In this document: in pieces, positions 34,240 to 45,724 of the stretch
Numbering within the stretch: the stretch's first letter is position 1
How the letters are laid out: each line of letters opens with the position of its first letter
Source of the DNA: Camellia lanceoleosa
Taxonomy: Eukaryota > Streptophyta > Magnoliopsida > Ericales > Theaceae
Assembly: GCA_025200525.1 (NCBI GenBank)
Contig: CM045770.1
Span: 124,845,429 to 124,909,428 of the forward strand
Length of the DNA stretch: 64,000 nt
Direction: 5' to 3'
Translations under genes and position numbers: made by a program
The notes under the pieces: model-generated
Database searches by the model: none
Told to the model about the DNA's origin: nothing
The model's input: the letters and a program-made list of their open reading frames with translations, nothing else

Positions 34240-34590
34240 CCGACCACCCCCCTACCCCTATTGTCGCCACTACCATACAACCACCACACCGCCATACCAC
34301 GGCCAGTTTACCATTGTTGTGACTGCAATCACTACCACTACCTTCAGCCACCAAACCACCACCACCATTATCACTAAAACCACTACCCTACTACCACTGC
34401 CTCCACCGCCACAACCACTGCCACAACCACTACCACCACCTTCACAAAAACCACACCACCACAACCACCATCGTGAAAACCACCACTCTAATGTTGCCCG
34501 CCGCCACCACCATCCTATTATCACTTCTATCACCACCACCGATGATGCCGTCAATGCCACCACTACTACCATGGCTCACACCATCTCTTT
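34240..34590. repeat. CCA/CCACCA-rich microsatellite region
   Basis: Dense imperfect CCA and CAA-CCA runs on the plus strand. Reading frames here (Thr/His/Pro on plus, Val/Gly/Trp on minus) are products of the repeat and are not called as genes. Confidence 0.85.
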
Positions 34591-35211
34591 TACAACTATC
34601 AACACTATCATGATCTATATGAATTTTTAACTTGTTTGTTACTAGCTTATTAAAAATAAATAAATAAATAATAAATAAATAAAAACTTGATATATTTCAT
34701 TTCATTAGTTTAACCGGCATAACCAAATATGAGAATGAGAATGAAAATTATCATTTTATTCTTATGCCATTCCATATTAGCAACTAAACAATGAAATGAG
34801 AATGGACGTTCTATTCTATCCAATTCAATTTTATGTTTCATTTTCACTCTCATTTCATTCCCACTTCATTCCATTCATTCGTACCAAACATGTAAGGGTG
34901 ATGAAAACCTGTATCTGTGAGATACTTATGTGAACATTTAATTATCTATCCAATGGAAGCTATCTTGTGAAAATATATATACATACATATGTAAAATAGA
35001 AAAACAAAAAGCTCTCACTAAAAATGTTCTTTTATTGCCATTTATTCTTAAGTTAAAGTAATTGTATATCTTCATCTCTGATATTTCTCATACAGATTAC
35101 AGAAAAGCAGAATACATACAACTGGTTACAAAGAAATACAGGATGAGAAGCCTCTCTATATATACAATGAAAGAAAGCCCTCGTCAAGTTGTTGGAAGGG
35201 AATAGTCCTAT
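34591..35211 (-). other. Intergenic, then probable 3' end of the HDHD3-like gene
   Basis: A short (TAAA)n run at about 34652-34683 is followed by AT-rich DNA. The part from about 35040 to 35211 would be the 3' untranslated region of the minus-strand hydrolase gene. No other feature was seen. Confidence 0.4.
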
Positions 35212-37520
35212 TCAGACCCAGACTCCTATCCTTTGAGCAACCTACATCAAGAAATGCAATAAGTTCATTACTATATCATGCCTTTAACATCGTAATTCAT
35301 GTGTATCCATCCCTATTTGGCAATTTGGTTGAGTAAACTTGAAAACTATACATATTTAAACTTCCCCCGTCCTGATCTACCTCCTCCCTGCCTCAATTTT
35401 ATTTATTAAATATATATATAATTTTATTTTTTAATAATAAAATTAAAATATTAAAATATTATACTTAATATTTATTTTTACTCATTTATTTATCATATTA
35501 CATCTTTTAACTCTCATTAATTATAAATTATTATATATAATATACTATATTCCCTTTAATTTCTATTAACTTCTTTATTTTTAAAGCAACAAAATTAACC
35601 TGGCCCGTGGTACTCTCGCCCCTCCCCCGATATGATATGGGGTGGGGGTGGGGGTGGGGGTGGAGAATGACAAATCCGCTCCAAACCCACCCCGTTATTG
35701 GCTACCATCACCAATGACCTCCTCCGACAACTACCTTTGACCAACACCTCCCTCAACTGTTTTTATCCAAAATAAATATAAACATGCTTAATTTTTTTGT
35801 AAATAAAAAATAGTAAACTGTAAACGTTGCCAAACGGTACCTAAATGTTTAGCAGCAGCCTTGTTAATCTCAGCACACACCATGTACACCTTGTAAATAA
35901 AAGTTCACCACATTGAAAAATTTAGCCACCACAGTTCACCATCATAAAACATGATACATATTGTATCCTCACAACTATTTTCCAAATTTTGTTTTGTTTA
36001 TAATCACTTAAATTCACACCCTTTTTCTTTTTCCTTTTTTTTTTTGTCACTCCTTAGAACATACACTAGCCTCATCTAAGGAGAAAGGGAAAAAAGATCA
36101 GCCCCAACACCACATGAAGCTCAAACCCACAATCTCCACTATAGGGATTGTAGACTATACCACTGTGGCACAAAGCCATGGGTTAAATCCACACTAGATT
36201 CTCATAAATTTGCCTATCCATTTTTAATTTTATTTGTTTTTTTATTAAGAGTAACCCCTTGACCCCACTTTTGGTGAGACCAAGGTAAAAACGCCTAATA
36301 ACCATGCGATAAATTTGCCTATCTATGTTGAACATGTATTGGACATGTAACTAACACCAACACAACACTACATTCGAAAAGATATCCTCTTTTATTTTAG
36401 TACGTCACTGTGCTCCATAGCAGAATATGAGATACAATTGCACCTTATCAAAGTTCTTGTATCAGTATTATTCAGCACTATCTAGCCCAATATAACCTAC
36501 AAAAATATATGTATAACATAGCCACATAAATTTTTACCATTTTTCCCAATCCAAAATAAAATAAAATAAAATAATCACGTAGCTTTAGAGTTTTGAGTGA
36601 TCTCCCCGTAGGGGCTTGTGGGTCTTTGAGCTATTTAACATACATAAATGCAACAAAAGCATATTGAATTCTGAAGCTGTAACAAGTCAAAAGAAAACAG
36701 TTGCTAAATGCACAGAGAGAGAGAAAGAGAGAGAGATGCCTAGCAAAAAGGCATGTGGCTCATGTAGTTTGGTAACAAGCAATAGAAGTGAAGTTGTTAA
36801 TGATACCTCTTTGAAGGAATGCACATCACTTCCCCATAGCCAAGCATCACAACCTGCATCTCTGGCACCCCATATATCGTTTCTACAATCATCCCCCACA
36901 TGAACAGCATCCTCAGGCTTTACTCCCAACAACTCACAAGCTTTTATAAATATAGTGGGATTTGGCTTCTCTGCTTCAACCTGTTCGTGGGGAAAGAGAG
37001 AAATTGAACAGTGCCATAGGAAGAATGAAAGGAAAAAATAAATAGATCAATACTTACTTCAGCTGATACTGCCACAACATCAAACCAGTAATCACAATTC
37101 AGAGCCCGCAAAACAGGCCTCAATCAAGTGTCAAAGTTTGACACAACAGCCAATTTTACACCTGCATTCCTCAGGGTCTTAAATACTTTTTCCGCATCAG
37201 GATCACAAAGGTGCCATGCCTTTGGATAGAAACAAATGAAAATTAACTTAAAATTAAGATGGTAAAAGTAAGTAGTTATAAGTGTCAATTAATATATCAG
37301 ACAAGGTTTGGTTAGCATTTTGTAAGCATTTACCTCACTTTTTATACCAAGGGGAAAAAAAGTGCATTCAATAACCCCAAAACAACTGTAACCAATCAAA
37401 GCCAAGCTAACCTTTTCAGTGGTATAATAATTGTACAACTCCTCAAAGTACTGAGAATCCGAACAGCCAGTTGAAGAACTGAATATATATTGCCAGAATG
37501 GTCTCCCATCGTTAACATAT
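35212..37520 (-). pseudogene. HAD-superfamily hydrolase (HDHD3-like), 3' part only, disrupted
   Basis: Four exons on the minus strand: 37412-37520 (YVNDGRPFWQYI, GCSDSQYFEELYNYYTTEK), 37058-37219 (AWHLCDPDAEKVFKTLR, KLAVVSNFDT), 36807-36980 (VEAEKPNPTIFIKACELL, AVHVGDDCRNDIWGARDAG) and 35212-35241 (VAQRIGVWV then stop). All join in phase. VVSN is HAD motif II, EKPNP carries the motif III lysine and HVGDD is motif IV. The N-terminal part with the nucleophilic aspartate (motif I) is not found. A TGA stop at 37124-37126 replaces the Arg codon expected after SNFDT. The expected acceptor before the first exon reads TTGCGG (37521-37526) instead of TTGCAG. This is therefore a truncated pseudogene. 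Upstream on the same strand lies an SMG7 exon rather than the missing 5' half. Confidence 0.85.
36040..36175 (-). mobile_element. tRNA-derived SINE, inside the last intron of the HDHD3-like gene
   Basis: On the minus strand there is an RNA polymerase III A box, TGCCACAGTGGTATAGTC (plus 36153-36170), and about 23 bases further a B box, GTGGGTTTGAGCTTC (plus 36116-36130). This is the spacing and order of a tRNA-type promoter. The body ends in a short A-rich tail near 36045. The B box has T for C in the GTTCGA core (TTTGAG), so promoter strength is doubtful. The family could not be named. Confidence 0.55.
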
Positions 37521-37526
37521 CCGCAA

Positions 37527-38320
37527 TTTAGTAAACACACTTTTATAAATTGTTATCGCCTATTAGAAGAAAATAATATTTTGCAAAAAATAAATGGAGA
37601 AAACTTTTACCTTTGTAGAAAAGGGGGATGAAACTTTTTTACTACTTGTATTATTGTACACTAATTAAGGGGAACAATGTCTAAAATGTCCCAAGAGTTG
37701 AACAGACAAAATGCCCTAGAAGAATTTCAATTAGAAAGTCTAGAAATAGCATCTTATATATCTTCAGGAAGTCCGTGCAAGATGCAATCTTGATAAGAGA
37801 TAATAAAGTAACTAATATTAAAAACTGATTACCATAAAAGTTTAAGCCATATAGAATGACGTGATTCATATATTTATTTCACCGTGTGCCCCTCAAACTT
37901 TACCATACTCCTCATGAGTGAGGCATGCACGTCTATGTTACCTGGACTCTTAAAACTAAATCAAACACTCATCCTACACATCCAACACTTTGACAAGAGT
38001 GTGCTATGTGTCTCATACTTTCTATCAAGACACTTATATATTTAATAACATTTGTATTTAACACTATCATTATGTATATGTTTTGTTGTATAATAGCTAT
38101 AAAAGGCATAAAATACCTTTTTGACAATGCACGTTAATGTTACATATAACAACATAATTTTATCTCACATAAACAATTTAAAATATATAAATATGACCCT
38201 ATTTATGCCGAGTCCGTGTGCCTTTAAATTTAAGATTTGAATCCCTAGAAATGCATCCACACACCGGACACCTGTACCCAAGTCCATGTAACATAGATTC
38301 ACTGGACACCTGTAACCAAG
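37527..38320. other. Interval between the SMG7-like exon and the HDHD3-like exons, with an inverted-repeat candidate
   Basis: 'agtccatgtaacatag' at 38281-38296 recurs inverted near 37933-37948 (one mismatch). A direct pair of 'ggacacctgtaaccaag'-like motifs lies at about 38268 and 38304. This suggests a small inserted repeat between about 37930 and 38320, but no target duplication was found. The 5' half of the HDHD3-like gene is not present here. Confidence 0.35.
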
Positions 38321-38446
38321 TTCAGAGAAAGCGTGATCTTCAAGAACAATAGCTTCATAGTTCTCTCGCATCTGTTGCCATCCATTGGGATCTGAGGGAA
38401 TTCTGGCATGTGCTGCTTTCCGATGCTTATTCTCCAATTCAACATT
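38321..38446 (-). pseudogene. SMG7: SMG7 (EST1-like NMD factor) N-terminal exon fragment
   Basis: After a TATAG acceptor the exon reads NVELENKHRKAAHARIPSD, then NGWQQMRENYEAIVLEDHAF and SE. I recognise this as the conserved N-terminus of plant SMG7, where the family continues QHNIEYALWQLHY. Here homology stops at SE, and CTTGGTTACAG leads into unrelated DNA. In nonsense-mediated decay SMG7 binds phosphorylated UPF1 through a 14-3-3-like TPR domain. Only about 42 residues of a protein near 1000 long remain. The first coding exon and the whole TPR region are absent. The next exons on this strand belong to an unrelated hydrolase. Confidence 0.8.
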
Positions 38447-41400
38447 CTATAGTGAAGAGATGAATGTCAAACAACTTGGTCATAATAACCAACACAACAA
38501 CAACAACAATAATAATAACAAATAAATACTCAAAAGTTTTTTAAACAGGACCACCTACTAGATTCTTTTTTCTTTTACTTTTTTGATAAATCCTACTAGA
38601 TTCTTTTGATATATATTATGCTCCTCTAAACATTATGAGAAAAATAGTATGTACATAATTTTAATTCCTACATCCTTTCATCAATATTCACCCAAAATAA
38701 AGCACATACACATCACTCTTACCCTTTTTACATAAATAACTAGATTGCTATACCCTTTGCAGGCGCATGAACAAAGGATCCATTGTCCATCAAAGAAGTT
38801 CGACCAAATTCAACTCCAAAAGATATAACTTCAATAGCAACATAAAACATTCAATCTTTAAATAACTGCCTGCACCAATACACAACTCAATCAGAATGAA
38901 AATTTAAAAAGAAATGCAAAGACGCATACAAGCACAAACAAAACTATAAGATTTTAATTTAAAAATAATATTGCTAAAAACATGTCAAAAAATGGATCCA
39001 CGTTTACGGAACTATTTAAGATGGGCCAGCATTAGCCCTTTCAATTGCAACTTGAATCCTTCATTAAGGATCCCAAACCGATATATTCTTCCCATCATAA
39101 GAACATAACTCTTCATAGGGAAATCAAAGGAACTAATGCAGCATATGGTGACCATATTATTATTGCAACCTAAAATATATTAGTCATGTCAACCATATTT
39201 AAGAGAGGAGCTGAAGGTCATGCTTGAAAGGAGATGCAAGTGTTGAAGTTTTATATGGAACAAATACAGATCACTGTTCAATTATTTTATTGATCTGATT
39301 GCAATCCTGACAGATTATCAGACAAATTACTAGGTACCTTACAACTTACAAGTAAGATGAATTGAACAAAAACTGTATATCATCGATTCTACTACAAGAA
39401 GGAAAAACACTAGTAGTGCCTATACCGACAACAATTAGCAGAAATTGGAAAGAGAAAATTAAAACAAATTTAAAGTCACGATACTGTCAAAATGCTGAGT
39501 TCAATATTGAACACAGCAAAAAGCAGATGAAGGTTATATATATATATATATGGAAACATTTTAACCGAAACAAAAAGAAAGAAAAACAGTTGGTATGAAA
39601 TTTAGATAAAACTTAAGTGAATAAAGTTTATCCTAATGAATGATTTGAAAGAGTGAAACCAACAAAAATTATGTATACCGGTATTTTTTCTCATTAATTC
39701 ATTCTTTTTATTTAGTAAATAAATATTGTGGGATAAATATTATGGGACACAATTAAAAGCTCAAGAGTCTAAGTTGTACATGGGTTTCACATATGATGTA
39801 CATGGAAAATTAATAGACCTAAATTGGCATGAGATGCATTAGTATAAAAAAATAAAAATAAAAAAAGGCACACAAAATTCACCTATAAGTTTTGACCATC
39901 TCAATGGACAAGCCCATTTATAGTGTTAGCATTTGCTAAAACCAATACTTCCCATATGTGTCATATGTTGTTAAAAAGCAACTTCACAATTACAAATATC
40001 CAAATGCATCATATCTAGTGTTGTCAATATCTTGCAATTAGCATTACATTTCTTACGATTCAATACTTTTTAGAGGTAAATCAATATTAACATCAATAAT
40101 TATCTTAAATTAAATATATCATACTATAAATATAAGATACATGATGCGATATACGATACGTAACATATGATGCAATACATATGTTACATGAATACTTAAA
40201 TTTCTTTAGCAATTTTAAAAGAAATGACCTTATTTTATGTAATTAATATTGATTGACAGAAACTTTCATTAACTTACTAAAAAATAGTATTTTGAGAAGA
40301 GAACTGTACTTTTTATTTTGTTTTTTCTACTTTTTTGGCAAATATCAACTTGTATAGTATTAAGTATCTTGTGTTATTGATTTATGCCTACTTACACAAT
40401 TAAACTTAAATGTTTTCTACTATGGACAAGCTATTTGAGAACTTGAAAGGTCTAAATAAAATATTAAAACTTAATTTGCGACTGAAAGACAATATGTACA
40501 ACATACTACACAATTACTAAAAATGGTATTTGAGGGAAAAATTGATTAGAAATTTGATAAAGCACTAACATGCTGTATTTTTTTGTCACTCGTACATAAA
40601 AAAAATGCCGATCTGCGTTTTGTATGTATTAAATAAATGTGGATACATGCATATCTTTGATTTAAGGAACTTTACTCATAAAATTTTAAGAATTATACAT
40701 TGTTTAGTGTTTTATTCTCACAAGCAATGTTATTAAAGGTGATAGGCACAACGAGGCGCCAATGTCTCCTGGGACCTAGGTGCAAGGTGCAAGGTGCAAG
40801 CCGAGGCATAAGCCTCACCAGAGTAAGGCACACCTTGAAGGCAAAAAAAAAATAAATAAATAAAAAATTTATATAAGCAAATAAGTTAGGGTTTAACATA
40901 AGCAAATTAAATATAAAACATTTTAAAACATAAATTTTAACAAACACCACTATTTTAACATAGACAAGTGAACAATATTTCAAAGTTCAACATAAAACAC
41001 GAACATCCATGATCTAAATTCAACCAACAAAATATTTCAAGTTTAAGCATTCCAAACATAAGAGCGGCAAAGTAGAATAAGAAGAGAAAAAAAATATGGA
41101 AGAGAAGGGGAGGGAAGAAGAAGAAAAATAAATAAATAAATAAACAGTTCAGAAAAGATGGCAGAAGAATGAGGAGGAGGCAACAAGGCAAAGAGAAGAG
41201 AAGAGTAAGGATCTGCTAATTTTCATTCTGTCGTTTATTTGGGGCTGAATGCCTAATGTATTAGCATGTATACTTAAGAGCAATCTGCTGTGGCTGAACC
41301 ATATTAAATCAATAGTCAAATTTCAATCAAAGGAAAATAATAATAAAAAGCCCTCAAGGCCTGCACCTTGGGCCAGGTGCAAACCTAAAGTGCAACCTAT

Positions 41401-42604
41401 TGAAGTCACCTCAGTTGGAACAATGCAAGACGGTTTGTGTTAGGATGGGACTTGGGCCTAGGCACGCTTTTAATAACACTGCTCACAAAATATTTGTTTT
41501 TAATATAACTATATTTACTTTTCTACCTATTTTCCAAGGTGTTAAAAAAAAACTTCCGATACACGATATGTGATTCAGAAAAAATTAAATAAATAAATAA
41601 AAATACAAGATTCAAATCCCAATTTGACAACTATGGTCGTATTCACACCTAAAACATGTTTTTTCAAGAGAAAACAACATAATTATTTGCTTTACTTCAT
41701 TAATTACAATACCCATTAAGTAACAGGACATTAATAGGCAAAAGCTTTTCCTATCTGATCAAGAAGTAAATTAGTCAGTGGTTATAGAGTATGCCATGAA
41801 GAAGAATTGCACACGACACTTTTGAAGTAATTTGAATAAAATAAAATGGTAATATGTACAGATAGAAGCACCCCAGTTCAATAATCAGCATCCTGTTTCC
41901 AGAACGTGGCACAACATTTTCCCGATCCACTTAAAAGCTTACCATATGAAACCCTAAAGACGGCCTCATTAAAATTTTAAAGCAATTTTCATCTTTAATT
42001 ACTTTTTCCTAATAGCTTTACCGGTCAAAAAAACATGATCAGTTTCTGTTTTGGCAGGTACGCCTATCTAATTTTCAACAAACCCAAAACAAACTGTGCA
42101 CACATGACCATGTCTGTGCTTCATGAGCTAATGGATACATTTGAATCCAACAACTGGAAACCTATTTTCAATTTGCACATGTAAGACAAACAAACCAAAC
42201 CTAAAGATATCCAAATACCCCTCTTAAACTAAATAAATTCAGAACCACGTGCATTGAATTGAGCTTAAAAACACAATACAACCAAAAAACACAGAGAGAA
42301 GATAACAAGGAACAAGAAACAGCAAAACAAACAAATATCTGGTCTCAAAGACATCAACATATATCTTTACATTTCCCAAACAGCTAAAAAGAAAGTAACA
42401 CAAACCAATCAATCCATAAACCTTTGAAACCCTAAAATCTTACAATCCCAACAAACAGATCAGACCTAAATTAACCCAATACGCAGAAATCGATTTCGAA
42501 CCAAACCCACAAACAAAAAAAAAAAAAAAAGGAATAAATAAACGTCCAGATTCAACAAAAGAAGAAAGATACACAAATACATATATATATATATAAATAG
42601 TTAC
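38447..42604 (-). other. Probable intron of the SMG7-like locus
   Basis: AT-rich sequence between the SMG7-like exon and the presumed 5' untranslated exon. It contains a hAT-like MITE (40724-41481) and a CACTA-terminus-like motif near 39390 ('ctactacaagaagg') without a partner. The first coding exon of SMG7 (initiator Met) was not found here. Confidence 0.45.
40724..41481. mobile_element. hAT-like MITE, 758 bp
   Basis: The left end 'gcaatgttattaaaggtgat' pairs with the inverted right end (minus strand 'cagtgttattaaaagcgtgc'). The element is flanked by the direct repeat CTCACAA (40717-40723 and 41482-41488). The outer parts are GC-richer, with 'aggtgcaaggtgcaag' and 'gcctaggcac' motifs common in plant MITEs that end in GTTATTAAA. 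The middle is AT-rich. Minus-strand frames across it are not coding. A 7-bp flank match is one short of the usual 8 bp for hAT. Confidence 0.65.
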
Positions 42605-42775
42605 CTATTTTGAATTAGATCTGCAGAGATCTCGTTGCGCAAGGAATAGAATCGCTGTGTAATTGTTTTCCGGCGAATTGATCAGCAATTCTGAAAGAGA
42701 GGGAGACGAGAACCTGCAAGAAGGTAATGAAGAGAGAGAGATAGAGAGAGAGAGAGAGTCAATCTAGGGTTTGGT
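42605..42775 (-). promoter_or_regulatory. Probable 5' untranslated exon and promoter-proximal region of the SMG7-like locus
   Basis: On the minus strand the telo-box AAACCCTAG (plus 42764-42772) is followed by a CT-microsatellite (plus 42730-42758) and then a GC-richer leader. A GTAACT donor follows near 42604. This is a common layout for 5' leaders of plant housekeeping genes. It is linked to the SMG7-like exon only by strand and position. Confidence 0.5.
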
Positions 42776-42924
42776 TGGGTTGTCATTTGAATCCATTTCT
42801 TGGAATGAAGATGAAAAACAACGTGAATATCATCGCCTGACTCGTTTGGGTCTTTTTCTTGGTTTGGTCCAGGCGGCTATGACCCCCAAAAAGTCTTATC
42901 AATATTTTAATATTAATATTAAAT

Positions 42925-43175
42925 AAATACTTTTATATATATATATATTTTAAAGTTATTTATATATATATTTTTTAAAGTTATTTATATATATATATTT
43001 TAAAGTTATATATATATTAAAGTTATATAGATTTTAAAGTTATTTATATATATATATATATTTTTTAAAGTTATATATATATTAAAGTTATATAGATTTT
43101 AAAGTTATTTATATATATATATTTTTTAAAGTTATTTATATATATATATTTTAAAGTTATATATATTAAAGTTAT
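42925..43175. repeat. AT-rich minisatellite (TATATATATTTTAAAGTTAT)n, insertion site of the LTR element
   Basis: Irregular repeats of about 20-30 bp combine a (TA)n run with 'ttttaaagttat'. The last GTTAT (43171-43175) is the left target duplication of the retrotransposon. Confidence 0.9.
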
Positions 43176-43967
43176 TGAGAGGGAGATTTATGATTTGGAA
43201 TTGGGCCGAAATAACAACCGAGCAAGTTGGGTGCCAGATGTGGCATTGGGCCGAAATGATCTACAATCCGCCCAGAATAGGGCTATTAGGACTTGGAGAG
43301 ACAGGTGTTGGGCGAGTATCGCTACTTGATCCAGAGAAGGTTGCTCGGTCAAGGCAACGCTCGGGTGGACTGAGCTACCTGTAAGGCATCGACAACCGAG
43401 GTACCTATCCGCTCGGCAGGAAGGCCGACCACGGTCAGTTGAATGACCGACGCCCGCAAAGGCATAGTCAGCCGAGATACTAGTTTGCTCGGTAGGAGGA
43501 CCGACCACAGGTGAGCAGGAGACGTGTCGGACATGGCTTTGCCTGGATGCTGCCTAGCCCGGCTCTCTTGAGCTTAGCCAGTGAAGTGTTTGGGCATGTA
43601 TCGTAGCCCGGCTGCCGAGCTCCAGCAGATAAGGCTGGTAGTTGAGATTAGGTGATACTCAGCAAGGCTTACGCTGACAGATGGGATAGCAGAGCCATGT
43701 GTCAGGAGATGACAGGGAGTGGATATGGGGCGCAGAGGGTATATAAGCACGTCTGCGCCCCCCCATACGGGGGACGAACATTTTTGGTAAGAGAACATTT
43801 ACACTCAAACACTCTCCTCTCTCTCTCTCCATATCCCAAGGTGTGTGCTAACTTGATCGTCGGAGGGGTTTTCCGGCCACACACCGCCGGTAGCTTTCGG
43901 TGATCGGACAGAAACGGAGCTAGGAAGAAAGGAGTACGGGCTCGCCAGAATATTTGCTCCCCGCACA
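43176..43967 (+). repeat. 5' LTR
   Basis: 792 bp, TG...CA ends. It matches the 3' LTR over its length but differs in blocks, for example at 43295-43345 and near 43890-43905, where the 3' LTR has about 20 extra bases. Block differences rather than scattered substitutions suggest recombination or patchy decay. Confidence 0.95.
43740..43747 (+). promoter_or_regulatory. TATA box of the 5' LTR
   Basis: TATATAAG in 'gggtatataagcacgtctgc'. The same motif occurs in the 3' LTR at about 54789. It is the probable promoter of the genomic RNA. Confidence 0.7.
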
Positions 43968-43969
43968 AT

Positions 43970-43985
43970 TGGCGCCGTCTGTGGG
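43970..43985 (+). other. Primer binding site
   Basis: TGGCGCCGTCTGTGGG begins 2 bases after the 5' LTR. The first part TGGCGCCGT is complementary to the 3' end expected of a plant tRNA ending in ACGGCGCCA (tRNA-Asp-like). Identification of the tRNA is tentative. Confidence 0.7.
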
Positions 43986-44033
43986 AAACTTGCAGATAAA
44001 ACCTTGTCTTCCACGCTCGTCTGATCACCGATC

Positions 44034-45554
44034 ATGGCGAACAACGAAGAGATTCAAGTGTCCGCCATCGACGGAATCACTCCAGAGTCGGGCAGACGTA
44101 GGGAGGGACCTCCTACCATCTCTCCGATGGGCAACTTGGAGACATACCCAGGAGGGCAGTCAGGAGACGCGCGGGATAAACGCGGGAGGAGTCATGGTCA
44201 TTCTCGGAGTCCAGACGGTCATCGGCGGTGGAGAGACTCACACGCCAGACGTCTAGAGAGCAAGTTGAAAGACCAGGGCGCCGTCATCCGACGGATGGCG
44301 GCGGAGATGGAAGAACTGAAGTGGCATGTCAAGGGGAAGGGTGTAGCTGGAGTGGGAGACCACAATGAGCGCACCCAACCCCGCCGTTCAGGTAGTCAGA
44401 GTCAGAGACACACACCTTCCATCTCCATTACCAGAAGTTATAAGGTCGGTGATTCCGGCGTGCATGCAGAGAAGTCTAGCGCGCAAGATAGTACTTATCA
44501 GCCCTCACGTCCGGTGACGACGTCGAGGTACTCGTACTCCGCTCAATCGGAAGACTTGCGGGCAGTTTTAAAGGAGCGGGCACGCCGACGGGAGGCTCAA
44601 AGGATACCGGCGTTCCAGCGGTTATCCTATGGAGTTCATGCTAGCGAGGAGGTTGGAATGCCTACACCCCGCCAAGCAGCGCCGCTCCTGGTGGATTCCG
44701 ACTTGGCGAGGTTGAGCGCCACCCCTTTTTCCCTGGAAATAGAGACAACACCACTTCCGTCGGGCTTCCACCAACCAAAGTTCACATTGTACGACGGGAA
44801 GACGGATCCTTACATGCACGTGAGCCATTTCCGACATGTCATGGCCGGACATAGGCGGAATGACGCTCTCACGTGCCTCATCTTTCCGTCCAGCTTGGGC
44901 GAACTGGGTCTGAAGTGGTTCGAGAGGCTGCCGGAGGGGAGTATAGAGAGGTGGCATCAGTTGGCCGAAGCTTTTGTGACACGCTTCAAAACCAATACCA
45001 AGACACCTAAGGAAGTGGATCACCTACTGAGTGTCAAGATGGAGCCGAGCGATACGTTGAAGGCATACAACTCCAGATATTGGGAGACCTTCAATGAGAT
45101 CTTGGATTGTCCGGTCAACCTAGCAATCACTCAGTACAAGCGTGGTCTCCCGGTCGGACATAGACTGCGGGACTCGCTTACCATGCATCAGCCGACGTCC
45201 ATGGACCAACTCATGCAGCGCATAAATGAGCACATCTGGGTTGAGGATGATGCTTCGGCGTCTACCGCAAAGGTAACTCCGGTAACAACAGACAAAAAGA
45301 CAGCGGGCAAGGTGCACGCAGTCGCCCAGGAGTCCAGCCGCTCAAATGACAGAGCAGAGGAATCGGACCGTGGTTCGAATCGTAAGAACCGGGGTAGAGG
45401 ACGACGGAACGACCGGGATGAGTACAACCGTGATGATGAAGCGGATGCCAACAGAAGATTGAAGGCAAGGACTGGCATCACTACGGTCTTCAAGATTCCA
45501 ATTTATCGCATACTTAGTGAGATCCGAGACGCGGAGTATGTCCGGCTTCGCTAA
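44034..45554 (+). CDS. gag: Gag protein of the Tat-type element
   Basis: 506 codons from ATG at 44034, after a short leader. The N-terminal half is charged and low complexity (RRREGPP, SGDARDKRGRSHGHSRS). From about residue 245 to 405 it shows the Retrotrans_gag (PF03732) pattern: YMHVSHFRHVMAG, LIFPSSLGELGLKWFERLP, AFVTRF, LLSVKMEPSDTLKAYNSRY, FKRGLP-like YKRGLP. An Arg/Asp-rich nucleic-acid-binding tail follows. The frame ends at TAA (45552-45554), just before where a CCHC knuckle and the protease linker are expected. The sequence after it is frame-shifted, so the original gag-pol continuity is lost. Gag forms the virus-like particle. Confidence 0.85.
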   Translation: MANNEEIQVSAIDGITPESGRRREGPPTISPMGNLETYPGGQSGDARDKRGRSHGHSRSPDGHRRWRDSHARRLESKLKDQGAVIRRMAAEMEELKWHVKGKGVAGVGDHNERTQPRRSGSQSQRHTPSISITRSYKVGDSGVHAEKSSAQDSTYQPSRPVTTSRYSYSAQSEDLRAVLKERARRREAQRIPAFQRLSYGVHASEEVGMPTPRQAAPLLVDSDLARLSATPFSLEIETTPLPSGFHQPKFTLYDGKTDPYMHVSHFRHVMAGHRRNDALTCLIFPSSLGELGLKWFERLPEGSIERWHQLAEAFVTRFKTNTKTPKEVDHLLSVKMEPSDTLKAYNSRYWETFNEILDCPVNLAITQYKRGLPVGHRLRDSLTMHQPTSMDQLMQRINEHIWVEDDASASTAKVTPVTTDKKTAGKVHAVAQESSRSNDRAEESDRGSNRKNRGRGRRNDRDEYNRDDEADANRRLKARTGITTVFKIPIYRILSEIRDAEYVRLR

Positions 45555-45724
45555 GGTGGCGATGGCGGAAAGGGCTACAATCCATGTATCGTTGCACGTT
45601 CCCACAGGAGAGAGGCCACCGGCGAGGATTGTTTGCCTTTAAGACAACACTTAGAAGAATCGGTCGCCAGCACTGGACCTTTACATCGATGGCGGCGTAA
45701 GCGAACCATGCTCCGGTTGATCGA
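45555..45724 (+). pseudogene. Frame-shifted gag-protease junction
   Basis: In other frames KGYNP, EDCLPLRQHLEES and related short matches to the usual knuckle and linker region can be read, but no single frame is open. The CCHC pattern is not intact. Confidence 0.6.

Noticed and set aside
34150..34630. Reading frames of 75-103 codons on both strands
   Set aside because: They consist of Thr/His/Pro or Val/Gly/Trp runs from a CCA microsatellite.
39375..39410. CACTACAAG-like terminus near 39390
   Set aside because: The match to a CACTA end is incomplete and no partner terminus or 3-bp duplication was found.
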